Positions 25,376-34,275 are shown, counted from the first letter of the stretch. The stretch: 64,000 nucleotides of DNA from Rhizobium esperanzae (GCF_002204185.1 NZ_MXPU01000017.1:62001-126000), one strand, 5' to 3'. Notes: generated by a model from the sequence alone, not told the origin. Numbers and translations: made by a program.

Positions 25376-25800
25376 TTATTGCGCGCCGCCGCTACAAGTC
25401 CCGGTATCGCCGCGTCCTTTGTGCGTCCTGAAAGACGCGCGGCGCTGCTGTGCGCGCTGTCCGCAACAGTTTTCGTCTGCGGTCAGGAAAGCAAAGATCC
25501 GCATCTCTCGCAAACCGCCCTCAACGTGTTTTCGCATACCCCGATAGCGGGCTATCGAAGCATCCGCATGTTAGGGGGAGCAAAAGCTGGTTGCAACACC
25601 GTATCACATGCCATCGAAGACCGCGGCGGGTTTTCCGCCCCTCTTTTCAAAGCGATGCGCCCGCCTTCGTGACGGCGCGCTCCCGCTGTCGGTTGCTGCG
25701 CGCGCACCGGGCCGGTCACCGATTAAGCGGTTTGCAGGAGATTTCTTGCAATGCCGAGGTTCTGGGGCATCCGATGTTCCGGCCGCCCCAATTCACATCC
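25376..25800. other. intergenic region with repeat copy 3, no gene seen
   Basis: This gap between the HWE kinase start and the TPR lipoprotein stop holds the palindromic repeat at 25412-25447. The rest is GC-rich, has overlapping frames without family resemblance or ribosome binding sites, and shows no clear hairpin terminator. The kinase promoter should lie in its left part. Confidence 0.5.
25412..25447 (-). repeat. short palindromic intergenic repeat, copy 3
   Basis: On the minus strand: GCGCCGCGCGTC-TTTCAG-GACGCACAAAGGACGC. The block GACGCACAAAGGACGC is identical to copy 1 at 11657-11672. It lies about 40 bases upstream of the HWE kinase start. Confidence 0.65.
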
Positions 25801-26661
25801 TTAGCCGGCTGGAGCGCCGACTCGGGCAAGACCATCGCGGGCCGGCTGGTATTTCGGGTCAAGCCCGACCGCATGGCGATAGGAGCGGGCAGCCTTGGCC
25901 TTGTCGCCGCGGCGTTCGTAGACAAGAGCCTGGTTGGCCCAGGATTCGGCGATGTTGCCGTTGAGATCGATCGCGTGATTGAAATCGGCAAACGCGTTGT
26001 CGTCGTCATTCAGCGCGATGTAGGAGATGCCGCGGCCATTATAGGGCTCGGGCGAATTCGGCGAGAGCGAGATGGCCTTCGAGAAATCGTCGATGGCCTT
26101 GTCTTGCTGATTGCGCTTCTGGTAGATCAGGCCACGATTGTGATAGGCGCGGCCATCCGTCGTGCCGAGCTGGATCGCCTTGCTGAAATCATTGAAAGCT
26201 GCATCGTCCTGGCCGGCCATGCGATAGACATTGCCGCGGCCGATATAGGCGACGTCGTAGCTCGGATTGATCTGCAACGCGGCGTTATAGTCGGCAATCG
26301 CCTGGGCCTGCTGACCCATGTTGCGATAGACTAGGGCGCGGTTGGCATAGGCCTGGAAGAAGCGCGGATTGATCTGCAGCGCCGTGTTGAAATCGTTCAG
26401 CGCCGGACGGAACTGGCCGCCGCGGCCGTAAGCGGAGCCGCGGACATTATAGCCTTCGGGATCCCGGGGGTTGGCGTTGATAACCGCCGTCAGCGAGGCG
26501 ATGTTCTCTTCCGAACCCTGCGCCTTGTCGATGCGGATCACGGCGTCCGTGGTATTGGTCGTTTCGCAGCCGGCAAGGCCGAACATGGCGGCCAGCGCCA
26601 TAGCGGGCAGCAATGCGGTTTTCTGCAAGGCGCGGGACGGATTGAAGGTGGTAACAGCCAT
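25801..26661 (-). CDS. tetratricopeptide-repeat lipoprotein
   Basis: 286 residues. The N-terminus is a lipoprotein signal ending in a lipobox (MFGLAGC, cysteine near residue 29), so it should be membrane-anchored and face the periplasm. The rest is about six TPR units, for example AQAIADYNAALQINPSYDVAY and KAIDDFSKAISLSPNSPEPYN. NlpI-like in design; such proteins act as scaffolds, here with unknown partners. The start at 26661 is supported because a terminator of rpsU (26725-26756) lies in the frame extension upstream. Confidence 0.88.
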   Translation of the reverse strand: MAVTTFNPSRALQKTALLPAMALAAMFGLAGCETTNTTDAVIRIDKAQGSEENIASLTAVINANPRDPEGYNVRGSAYGRGGQFRPALNDFNTALQINPRFFQAYANRALVYRNMGQQAQAIADYNAALQINPSYDVAYIGRGNVYRMAGQDDAAFNDFSKAIQLGTTDGRAYHNRGLIYQKRNQQDKAIDDFSKAISLSPNSPEPYNGRGISYIALNDDDNAFADFNHAIDLNGNIAESWANQALVYERRGDKAKAARSYRHAVGLDPKYQPARDGLARVGAPAG

Positions 26662-26724
26662 TCGGGCTCGCTTTCCCCATGCGGCATATCCGATATTGGG
26701 ATATGCGATCTTCAGCGGCAAACT

Positions 26725-26756
26725 AAAAAGGCGGCGGCGAACCAATCGCCCCCGCC
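26725..26756 (-). terminator. rho-independent terminator of rpsU
   Basis: Read leftward: GGCGGGGGCGA, loop TTGGT, TCGCCGCCGCC and then TTTTT; ten of eleven stem pairs match. It lies 40 bases past the rpsU stop. A smaller symmetric hairpin (CGTCG-AAAAAA-CGACG, 26773-26788) is in between. Confidence 0.85.
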
Positions 26757-26795
26757 ACAATGCATCTGAAAACGTCGAAAAAACGACGGCAACGC

Positions 26796-27008
26796 TTAGC
26801 GTGCGACCAGGCCTTCGCGCTGGGCGCGCTTGCGGGCCAGCTTGCGAACGCGGCGAACAGCCTCGGCCTTTTCGCGAGCACGCTTCTGCGACGGCTTCTC
26901 GTAGTAGTCGCGCATCTTCATTTCGCGGAAAATGCCTTCGCGCTGCATCTTCTTCTTGAGAGCGCGGAGAGCCTGATCGACATTGTTATCGCGGACAAGT
27001 ACCTGCAC
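26796..27008 (-). CDS. rpsU: 30S ribosomal protein bS21
   Basis: 70 residues, MQVLVRDNNVDQALRALKKK onward, closing with a basic KRAREKAEAVRRVRKLARKR tail; this is bS21 almost end to end. It binds the 3' side of the small subunit near the anti-Shine-Dalgarno. The start is GTG at 27008, preceded by AAGGAA; a GTG nine bases upstream is in frame but unlike homologues. It has its own terminator. The cyclase gene ends 155 bases upstream on the same strand. Confidence 0.95.
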   Translation of the reverse strand: MQVLVRDNNVDQALRALKKKMQREGIFREMKMRDYYEKPSQKRAREKAEAVRRVRKLARKRAQREGLVAR

Positions 27009-27163
27009 GAGAATCACGTTCCTTTGGTTGGTTGATGCCTGAGGCGGCGCAGCGCCAGGGGCAAAAAAATAACGTTCGCGCGGCCGCAGCCTTGCGATTG
27101 GTGATGCGGGATAGCAGATCGGGTCGGGGAAGTCCAGACGGATATGGGAGGCAGGCGGAAAAA

Positions 27164-28774
27164 TCACGCCTGCCCGGTATCCTGTCTCGATCGCGCCGAC
27201 TCCGGCAGGGCTTCATCCAGAGCTGCAATCGCCTCCTTGAGCGCCGTCCTGACCCGAAGGCGGTCGGCAGGCTCGACCCGGCTTATATCCAGATGCAGGT
27301 CGAGGCCGGCGAGATGTTCGCTCAGAACGCGGCTCTTATGGTCCGCGCCGAGCGTCAGCCCGTCCACAGCATAGGGCACGATCTCGCGCTGTATGCCCTT
27401 CATCGTGATCGGCGGCAGCGGATGGGCATCGACGATCTCGTCGACCAGCGCATAGGTTTCGTAGCTGATGACGATCTCTCCGCCCTGGGCGATCGATTGC
27501 AGGCGGGCGGCGAGATTGGCCTCCGCGCCGATGATCGTATAGTCCATGCGGTCGCTGCTGCCGAAATTGCCGACGTTGCAATAACCGCTGTTGATTCCCA
27601 TGCGCACGACGAAAGGCTCTTCGGTGCCGTTTCTGCGCCATCTGTCCTTCAGTTCGCCGAGACGGCGCTGCATGTCGACGGCCATGCGCAGGCAGGCTTT
27701 CGCATCCTCCTCCGGGCCCTTCGTTTCCGGGTCGCCGAAGAAGACCAGCATGGCGTCGCCGATGAACTTGTCCACCGTGCCCCCATGGGCGAGTGCAATG
27801 TTCGACATTTCGGTCAGATATTCGTTGAGCATCTCCGTCAGCGCTTCCGGCTGCAGCCGCTCGGTGGTCGCGGTGAAATCCTTGATGTCGGAGAAGAAGA
27901 TCGTCAGGCGCTTGCGCTCGGTATGGACCACCACGTCCTTCTGCCCGCTGAAAATGCTCTTGTAGATCTGCGGCGAGAGGTAGCGTGAAATCTTCAGCGA
28001 GACGCTGGCGAGGAATTCGTTGGCAGCTTCCAGGTCCTGGTTGGCGTTATGGATCGCGCGCGCCTGCTGTCGCTGCAGCAGAATGAAGCTGAGGCCGATG
28101 ATGGCGACAAACAGAAAATAGCAGAGCAGGTATTTGAAGGCGAAGACGTTGCTCGCATAGGGTTGCCGGATGATCACTTCCTGAATGCCGCGCACATCGC
28201 CCACCTTCCAATCGGTCTTCGGGCTTTCCGGGTGGCTGTTGTGGCAGGCAACGCAGGCCTGGCCCATGACGACAGGGGTGATGAACCGCAGGGTATCGGT
28301 CAGTCCGACACGGGTGAGGTCGTTCAGCGTCTGTTGTGGATTGGCTCGCAGCGCCGCGAGCGCTTGTCTCTCGAAGTCATCGAGCTCGTGGGATGCTCGG
28401 CTCTTGAACGGCAGATCGGAGACGAAACGGTAGGTAATATTGGCCTGCTGTTCCTTGATGACGTCGCCGAGCTCCAGCGAAAGTGTTGCCGGCAGCGGGA
28501 TGGCGCCTGGAATGTTGGCGTAGTTGTGGGAGACGACCGTGCCGGCGGTCGCACCGCTGGCATGCGCGGCCAAAACCCGTCCGACGACGTTCGCCGAATA
28601 ATAGGAGCGAATGCTCGAGATCAGCGAACTCATATCACGCGCCTGTCGCCGCAAGGTATTTCCCGAGAGATCGCTGATGTCGAGCCAGACGGCAAGCGGC
28701 AGTCCTGCAAGCATCGCCAGCACGACGACTATCAGCCAATAGCCGCTGCGGCGCACGGCGGTTTCGGAAATCAC
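27164..28774 (-). CDS. class III adenylate/guanylate cyclase with Tll0287-like (DUF3365) haem-motif sensor domain
   Basis: 536 residues. A membrane helix (11-30), a periplasmic region of about 180 residues resembling the Tll0287/DUF3365 sensor domain, a second helix (213-236), then a class III cyclase domain (about 285-450). The sensor region contains CVACH at 174-178, a c-type haem attachment motif, so covalent haem in the periplasm is likely. The cyclase keeps both metal aspartates (FSDIKDF near 296, FIGDAM near 340) and the DYTIIGAEANLAARLQ block. It should make cAMP or cGMP in response to redox or a gas ligand; the signal is inference. The start is GTG at 28774. Divergent from the CHASE2 cyclase. 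Confidence 0.88.
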   Translation of the reverse strand: MISETAVRRSGYWLIVVVLAMLAGLPLAVWLDISDLSGNTLRRQARDMSSLISSIRSYYSANVVGRVLAAHASGATAGTVVSHNYANIPGAIPLPATLSLELGDVIKEQQANITYRFVSDLPFKSRASHELDDFERQALAALRANPQQTLNDLTRVGLTDTLRFITPVVMGQACVACHNSHPESPKTDWKVGDVRGIQEVIIRQPYASNVFAFKYLLCYFLFVAIIGLSFILLQRQQARAIHNANQDLEAANEFLASVSLKISRYLSPQIYKSIFSGQKDVVVHTERKRLTIFFSDIKDFTATTERLQPEALTEMLNEYLTEMSNIALAHGGTVDKFIGDAMLVFFGDPETKGPEEDAKACLRMAVDMQRRLGELKDRWRRNGTEEPFVVRMGINSGYCNVGNFGSSDRMDYTIIGAEANLAARLQSIAQGGEIVISYETYALVDEIVDAHPLPPITMKGIQREIVPYAVDGLTLGADHKSRVLSEHLAGLDLHLDISRVEPADRLRVRTALKEAIAALDEALPESARSRQDTGQA

Positions 28775-28976
28775 GGGAGCCCCTCACTCTTCCATCTAAA
28801 AGCATTCGCGCTTCGCGCCGTTACAAGAACATTTCACCGCGCGCCCGGCAAGATCGAAGCCATGCCGTCCAAGCAAAAGCGTGGCCGAACTGACGGCGTC
28901 GCCGAATTTGAAGGCGCCGTTGCGCCGACCGGCGGGAAGCGAGAGGCTGGAAAGCGAAAAGAAGCGCCGCAAGCGC

Positions 28977-31217
28977 ATGGGCGAATGGCGTTCGGATAGA
29001 AAGCGGCGTAGCCTGTCGGTCGGCAGGGGGACACCGGTTGGGATGATGACGCGCGTGCAGCAAATCGGTGTCGTTATCGGCCTGGTGATCGTGGCTGCCC
29101 TGACGATGCTGCGGGCAGACGATCCCGGGATCTTCAAGCTGATCCGGGGCGTGACCTTCGACGAGTATCAGCGCCTGCTTCCGAGAACATTCGAACCCAT
29201 GCCGGTCCGCGTGATCGATATCGACGAGGCGTCGTTGCGTGAATTCGGTCAATGGCCGTGGCCACGGGATCGGTTGGCTCTGCTGGTGGACCGGCTTTCT
29301 GACATGGGCGCGGCGGCCATCGCCTTCGATGTCCTCTTTTCGGAGCCGGACCGGCTGTCGCCGCGCAACGTGGTGCGCGAGGTCGCGGGGGTTGATCCAT
29401 CGCTGGCCGAGAAGTTTCCCGACAATGACGAGATCTTTGCCCGCTCGATCTCCGGCAAACCCGTCGTGCTCGGCTTCGGGCTTTCCAACGAGGGCGGTTA
29501 CCGGCCCCCTGTCAAGGCGGGCTTTGCTTTCACCGGGGAAAGCCCCGTCTCGGCTCCGCCCTACCTCGCCGCATCGACGCCGCTCAGGCCGCAATTGGAA
29601 GCCAATGCTGCAGGGCTCGGCCACATCAGCCTCAATCCCGGCAATCCTTCGCCGGTGGTGCGGGCGGTGCCGTTGTTCCTGACCGACGGCGTGCAGCTCT
29701 ATCCCAATCTCGCGGTCGAGGCGCTGCGCGTCGCGCAGGGTGTATCGACGTATGTATTGGCCGGCGCGCCCGATCGCGCCGGCGTGATGGCATCGGCAAA
29801 GATCGGCGATTTCGTCGTGCCGCTGACGGCGGCGGGCGAATTCTGGCTCTATGTCAGCCCCGACCGGGCCGAGCGCTATATCTCCGCCCGCAAGGTGCTC
29901 GCCGCCGGAGGCGCCTCTCCCGATATCTCTGCCGCCATTGACGGAAGCATCGTCTTCGTCGGCACCTCGGCGGCAGGCCTGCAGGACATCCGTGTCACGG
30001 CGCTCGGCGAGAATGTTCCCGGCGTTTCGATGCATGCGCAGGCCGTCGAACAAATTCTCTCCGGCCGTTTCCTGTCGCGGCCCGATTGGGCGGACGGGCT
30101 GGAAATCCTCACGATCGCGGTGCTCGGATGCCTGCTCGTCGTGGTGACAACCTTCGTCAGTCCAGCCGTCGCATTGGTCTGCGGCCTGCTCATTACCGCA
30201 ATGGCGCTCGTGGCCTCCTGGTTCTCCTTCCTCTATGCGGGGCTTCTTCTCGATCCGTTGGCTCCGATCATCAGCGGATCGATCACCCATTTTGCGGCAA
30301 CCTCGTTCCGCATTCTGGTGATCGACCGAGAAAGGCGCGAGGTGCGGCGCGCCTTCGGACATTATCTTTCTCCGTCACTGCTCCATCGCATCGAGCATAA
30401 CCGCGATGCCTTGCGCCTCGGTGGAGATGACCGGGAGCTGACGGTGATGTTCGTGGACGTCAGGAACTTCACCGAGATCAGCGAACGGCTGGCGCCGACT
30501 GATGTCGTTGCCTTCCTGAATACATTGCTCGACGCGCTGAGCCGTCATGTCGTGGCTAACGAAGGTACTCTTGATAAGTTTATCGGCGATTCGATCATGG
30601 CATTCTGGAATGCGCCGGTTGATGTTGCGGATCACGAAATCAAGGCGGTTCGCACGGCGCTCGCCATGCGCGAGACACTCGCCGAACTGAACGCCAGCGA
30701 CGCCTTCGGCTTCGGACCCGATCAGGAGGTCGGCATCGGCATCGGCATCCATACCGGCGTTGCTTGCGTCGGCAATATGGGCGCCAAGACCCGCTTCAAC
30801 TATTCGGCGGTCGGAGATGCGGTCAACGTCGCAGCTCGCATCGAGTCGTCCTGCAAGGAGATAGGCTTCGATATCCTCATCTCCGACAGCACGGCACGCT
30901 CAGTGCAGGGAATGGCGGTGATCGAGGCCGGCGCCCTCTCGCTCAAGGGAAAGAGCAGCCGGACGCAGATTCTTGCGGTCATCGGCGATGAACGCGTCGC
31001 AGCGTCCCAGGAATTCGCCGCGCTCGAGGTCCTTCACAAGCAACTTATGCAGGCCCTGCAATCGCATTCGCGGAACAGCCGGAAGCTTATCGGCGCGGCA
31101 AAGCACAGTGCTGCGCACGTGCTCGGCGGTCTGACCGAATTCTACCAGCGTATATCGGGCAGGACCGATCATTTTCGCGAAGTGCCGGAGGCGGTCGAAA
31201 AAAGCGCCGCCGACTGA
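28977..31217 (+). CDS. CHASE2-domain adenylate/guanylate cyclase
   Basis: About 746 residues. After a basic N-terminus and one membrane helix comes an extracytoplasmic CHASE2 domain (RVIDIDEASLREFGQWPWPRD, AAAIAFDVLFSEPDR, VRAVPLFL, PGVSMHAQAVEQIL), then three membrane helices, then a class III cyclase (from about residue 480) with VMFVDVRNFTEIS, DKFIGDSIMAFW and NYSAVGDAVNVAARIE. Both metal aspartates and the lysine of DKFIGD are present. The ATG at 28977 gives a long basic start; ATG 29043 behind AGGGGGA is equally possible. The gene ends 6 bases from the stop of the FecR-domain gene on the other strand; such pairs recur in Proteobacteria, suggesting that the FecR protein and CHASE2 domain interact. 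Confidence 0.9.
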   Translation: MGEWRSDRKRRSLSVGRGTPVGMMTRVQQIGVVIGLVIVAALTMLRADDPGIFKLIRGVTFDEYQRLLPRTFEPMPVRVIDIDEASLREFGQWPWPRDRLALLVDRLSDMGAAAIAFDVLFSEPDRLSPRNVVREVAGVDPSLAEKFPDNDEIFARSISGKPVVLGFGLSNEGGYRPPVKAGFAFTGESPVSAPPYLAASTPLRPQLEANAAGLGHISLNPGNPSPVVRAVPLFLTDGVQLYPNLAVEALRVAQGVSTYVLAGAPDRAGVMASAKIGDFVVPLTAAGEFWLYVSPDRAERYISARKVLAAGGASPDISAAIDGSIVFVGTSAAGLQDIRVTALGENVPGVSMHAQAVEQILSGRFLSRPDWADGLEILTIAVLGCLLVVVTTFVSPAVALVCGLLITAMALVASWFSFLYAGLLLDPLAPIISGSITHFAATSFRILVIDRERREVRRAFGHYLSPSLLHRIEHNRDALRLGGDDRELTVMFVDVRNFTEISERLAPTDVVAFLNTLLDALSRHVVANEGTLDKFIGDSIMAFWNAPVDVADHEIKAVRTALAMRETLAELNASDAFGFGPDQEVGIGIGIHTGVACVGNMGAKTRFNYSAVGDAVNVAARIESSCKEIGFDILISDSTARSVQGMAVIEAGALSLKGKSSRTQILAVIGDERVAASQEFAALEVLHKQLMQALQSHSRNSRKLIGAAKHSAAHVLGGLTEFYQRISGRTDHFREVPEAVEKSAAD

Positions 31218-31223
31218 CTGGCC

Positions 31224-32261
31224 TCAGCGACCGCGATTGAAATCGCGGCCCCTGTGGTGGTTCCGATCGTTGTCATGATCATCATCACGATCGCCATCTC
31301 CATCATGGTGGTGGTCGTGCTCTCGATGATCCAGGCCGTGATTTCCCGGCTTGCCGTCGTCGTCGTGCCGGCCATGGCCTTCATGCTTATCGGGTCTATC
31401 CGGCTTATCATGATGAGGCTTGTCGTGGTGCGGCTTGTCGTGGTGCGGCATGTCGTGGTGCGGCATGTCGGGCCTGTGCGGTCGCTCCTTTTGCGGCTCG
31501 GCCTGTCTCTGTGGCGGATCCTGCCTTTGCGGAGCGGGTGCAACTGCCGGCGGCGGCCGGTTTCGATCGCTCCTTTCCGGCAACAGCGAAGCCATGTTGC
31601 ATCCGCCGAGCATGCCGAGGCCACCCGAAAGCCGCTGGTTACCGGAGAGGAAGGGCAGGGCGCGCTGGTTTCCAAGGCTCTGGAGGACGTCACGATCCAC
31701 CCGGCGGGCTGACGTCATATCGCCATTCGGCTTGGCCACGACGCAGTCGCAGCGTTGCTGTAGCTGCCGGCAGCCGCCGGAGCCGCAGAAGCGGGCCGCG
31801 CCGTTCAAGAGGACGACGGCGGTGGTGCCGTCTGGGCCGACATAAAAATCGAATGCGGTGCCGCGCACGCCGATCGTGCCTGCCGGAGTCAGGATTTGAT
31901 AGGCCGAGGATTTGGAATTGCCGCTGACCCAGCGGAAGGTCCCCTTGGCGGCCTTGATGGTGAGTTGCCTGACAGATTGAGAATCGTCGAAAACATATCT
32001 GTCGATGACGACGGAGGAACCCCAGCCGACCGCAAGCTTGGTGCCGTCCCTAAATACAAACTGGCCGAGCCCCGACTGCGATGTCTTGATGCGTTCGTCG
32101 CGATGAACGCTTGTATTGACTTCGATGGGGCCGGCTTGTCCCGTTACCTCGGTCTTGATGACGACAGCCTGGCCGACCGGCTCGGCGGCAGCAGCCAGCC
32201 CGACGCCGCAAAGCGTAAGAAATAGCGCCTGGAATAATAAAAGCCGCCCCCGCATGCACAT
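31224..32261 (-). CDS. FecR-domain exported protein with His/Asp-rich tail
   Basis: About 345 residues. A Sec signal peptide (MRGRLLLFQALFLTLCGVGLAAAAE) leads to a FecR domain in the periplasm (VNTSVHRDERIKTSQSGLGQ, FRDGTKLAVGWGSSVVIDRY, ILTPAGTIGVRGTAFDFYV). Then comes a cysteine-containing stretch (CGSGGCRQLQQRCDC). The last third is proline-, histidine- and aspartate-rich, including five PHHD[K/M] repeats and an HDHHHDGDGDRDDDHD run. The tail should bind divalent metal. It is the convergent neighbour of the CHASE2 cyclase. Start is ATG 32261 or 32255. A metal-sensing role is inference. Confidence 0.85.
   Translation of the reverse strand: MCMRGRLLLFQALFLTLCGVGLAAAAEPVGQAVVIKTEVTGQAGPIEVNTSVHRDERIKTSQSGLGQFVFRDGTKLAVGWGSSVVIDRYVFDDSQSVRQLTIKAAKGTFRWVSGNSKSSAYQILTPAGTIGVRGTAFDFYVGPDGTTAVVLLNGAARFCGSGGCRQLQQRCDCVVAKPNGDMTSARRVDRDVLQSLGNQRALPFLSGNQRLSGGLGMLGGCNMASLLPERSDRNRPPPAVAPAPQRQDPPQRQAEPQKERPHRPDMPHHDMPHHDKPHHDKPHHDKPDRPDKHEGHGRHDDDGKPGNHGLDHREHDHHHDGDGDRDDDHDNDRNHHRGRDFNRGR
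31401..31475 (-). repeat. in-frame 15-base tandem repeat in the FecR protein tail
   Basis: Five adjacent 15-base units (consensus on the minus strand CACCACGACAAGCCG) encode PHHDM/PHHDK repeats. The units keep the reading frame, so copy-number change would lengthen or shorten the tail without breaking the gene. Confidence 0.85.
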
Positions 32262-32570
32262 GATACACCAATCCCGGCAAGGGGGAAAAATTAACATCTC
32301 GGCAACTTCTTGTCTGTTCGCCCTCTTGGGTTAGGGGCAGCCCTGCCGCCAGCTGGAAGCGCGGACCTTCGCAAGATCCTGCAGGATGATATTCGTTTGG
32401 GTTTGGGAAGCGGCGCTTGACACCATCGGAAATTGCGCAGTTTTCGACACGATGTCGTTCAGTGTCAAAAGCGAAGCTCTCGCGCGTCGCAAAAGAGCCG
32501 TTGTGCCGCAATTGGATTTGCGATTTGTATGGGCGCGAGAACAGCCCTTGCCCGAAGGAGAAGAAGGCGG

Positions 32571-33824
32571 ATGCGGAAATATTCGGTTTTTGCCGTGGCG
32601 CGGGAGGCCCTTCGCGGCCACAGAGGTTGGGAGAAGCAGTGGACTTCGCCGGAACCGCGCGCCGAGTACGACGTCGTTATCATCGGCGCTGGCGGACATG
32701 GCTTGGGAGCCGCCTATTATCTTGCCAAGGAACACGGCATCACCAATGTGGCGGTGATCGAGAAGGGCTGGCTCGGCGGCGGCAATACCGGGCGCAATAC
32801 CACCATCATCCGTTCGAATTATCTCTATGAAGAGAGCATGCACATTTACGAGCATTCGATGAAGCTCTGGGAAGGGCTTTCACAGGAGCTCAATTACAAT
32901 GTGATGTATTCGCCGCGCGGCGTGATGATGCTTTCGCACAATATTCACGACCAGCAGTCGTTCAAGCGACACATCCACGCCAACCGGCTCTACGGCATCG
33001 ACAATGAATGGCTGACGCCGGAGCAGGCGAAGGCCTATTGTCCGCCGCTCGACATCTCTGCCAGCGCGCGCTATCCGATCAATGGTGCGGCGCTGCAGCG
33101 CCGCGGCGGCACGGCGCGGCACGATGCGGTAGCCTGGGGATATGCGCGGGCAGCCTCCGATCGAGGCGTGCACATCATCCAGAACTGCGAAGTGACCGGC
33201 ATCCGGCGCGGTCCGGACGGACGGGTGACAGGGGTCGAGACCTCGCGCGGCTTCATCGGCGCCAGAAAGGTCGGCGTATCGGCCGCGGGCCATACATCGA
33301 CAATCATGAAGATGGCGGATGTGCGCGTGCCGCTACAGTCGAGCCCACTGCAGGCGCTGGTTTCCGAACCGTTGAAGCCGATCTTCCCCTGCGTCGTCAT
33401 GTCGAACACGGTGCATGCCTATATCTCGCAGTCCGACAAGGGCGAGCTCGTCATCGGCGCCGGCACCGACCAGTATAATTCCTATTCCCAGACCGGCGGG
33501 TTGCAGATCATCACGCATACGCTCGACGCCATCTGCGAACTCTTCCCGATGTTCCGGCGCGTCAAGATGATGCGGCAATGGGGCGGCATCGTCGACAATA
33601 CGCCGGACCGTTCGGCGATCCAGTCGAAGACGCCGGTTCCGGGGCTTTACGTCAATTGCGGCTGGGGCACCGGCGGCTTCAAGGCGACGCCAGGCTCGGC
33701 CAACCTCTTTGCGCATCTGATCGCCCGCGATGAAGCGCACAAGTTCAATGCCGGCCTTACGCTGGAACGCTTCCGCAGCGGCCGGCTGATCGATGAAGCG
33801 GCGGCTGCGGCGGTGGCGCACTGA
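32571..33824 (+). CDS. soxB: sarcosine oxidase subunit beta (heterotetrameric)
   Basis: A 417-residue FAD/FMN flavoprotein subunit. The ADP-binding motif is DVVIIGAGGHGLGAAYYLAKE (given as the start of the domain near residue 33) with VIEKGWLGGGNTGRNTTIIR. GGTARHDAVAW contains the histidine expected to bind FMN covalently. The C-terminal half carries the substrate domain (GAGTDQYNSYSQTGG, VNCGWGTGGFKATPGS). The complex oxidises sarcosine to glycine with tetrahydrofolate as one-carbon acceptor and makes hydrogen peroxide. The ATG at 32571 follows AAGGAGAAGAAGG; a longer frame upstream is not homologous. First gene of soxBDAG. Confidence 0.95.
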   Translation: MRKYSVFAVAREALRGHRGWEKQWTSPEPRAEYDVVIIGAGGHGLGAAYYLAKEHGITNVAVIEKGWLGGGNTGRNTTIIRSNYLYEESMHIYEHSMKLWEGLSQELNYNVMYSPRGVMMLSHNIHDQQSFKRHIHANRLYGIDNEWLTPEQAKAYCPPLDISASARYPINGAALQRRGGTARHDAVAWGYARAASDRGVHIIQNCEVTGIRRGPDGRVTGVETSRGFIGARKVGVSAAGHTSTIMKMADVRVPLQSSPLQALVSEPLKPIFPCVVMSNTVHAYISQSDKGELVIGAGTDQYNSYSQTGGLQIITHTLDAICELFPMFRRVKMMRQWGGIVDNTPDRSAIQSKTPVPGLYVNCGWGTGGFKATPGSANLFAHLIARDEAHKFNAGLTLERFRSGRLIDEAAAAAVAH

Positions 33825-33890
33825 TGATGAACGTGTTCGCTCAGATGCTCGCTTCTTTCGTTATTCACGCCCTCGTCCGCCTTGAAAGCA

Positions 33891-33913
33891 CCTTCTCCCT
33901 GCTGGGGAGAAGG
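33891..33913 (+). other. palindromic hairpin between soxB and soxD
   Basis: CCTTCTCCC, loop TGCTG, GGGAGAAGG: a perfect nine-base stem within the 109-base soxB-soxD gap. It has the look of small rhizobial intergenic palindromes and may stabilise or process the sox mRNA; no T-run follows, so it is not a standard terminator. Confidence 0.6.
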
Positions 33914-33933
33914 GGAGGAGAAGGAAAACTCAC

Positions 33934-34275
33934 ATGCTGCTGATCCATTGCCCTTATTGTCAGGAAGAGCGTTCCGAGCTCGAATTCCGCGGCGCGGGTG
34001 ACGCGCATATCGTGCGGCCGGCCGATATCGCCTCGATCTCGGACGAGGAATTCGAAGAGTATTTCTTTCTGCGCGACAACCCGAAGGGGCTGATCTTCGA
34101 GCGCTGGCGGCATATTCACGGCTGCGGCCGCTTCTTCAACGCGGCGCGTGATACGGTGAGCGACAAGTTCATCATGACCTATAAGGCAGGCGAGCCGAAG
34201 CCGCGGATCGGTGCCGAGGCCGAACAGCACGGGCCTGTCGAGACCTATGAAGCCGTGGAAGGAGAGGCGCAATGA
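33934..34275 (+). CDS. soxD: sarcosine oxidase subunit delta
   Basis: 113 residues. The zinc-binding subunit: HCPYCQEER at the start and HIHGCGRFFNAARDT later give the Cys/His ligands. Middle segment FEEYFFLRDNPKGL is family-typical. GGAGAAGG precedes the ATG. Its stop overlaps the soxA start by four bases. Confidence 0.94.
   Translation: MLLIHCPYCQEERSELEFRGAGDAHIVRPADIASISDEEFEEYFFLRDNPKGLIFERWRHIHGCGRFFNAARDTVSDKFIMTYKAGEPKPRIGAEAEQHGPVETYEAVEGEAQ

Noticed and set aside
31401..31475. Tandem 15-base units as a possible CRISPR or minisatellite
   Set aside because: Units are contiguous without spacers and stay in the FecR protein frame; listed as a coding repeat instead.
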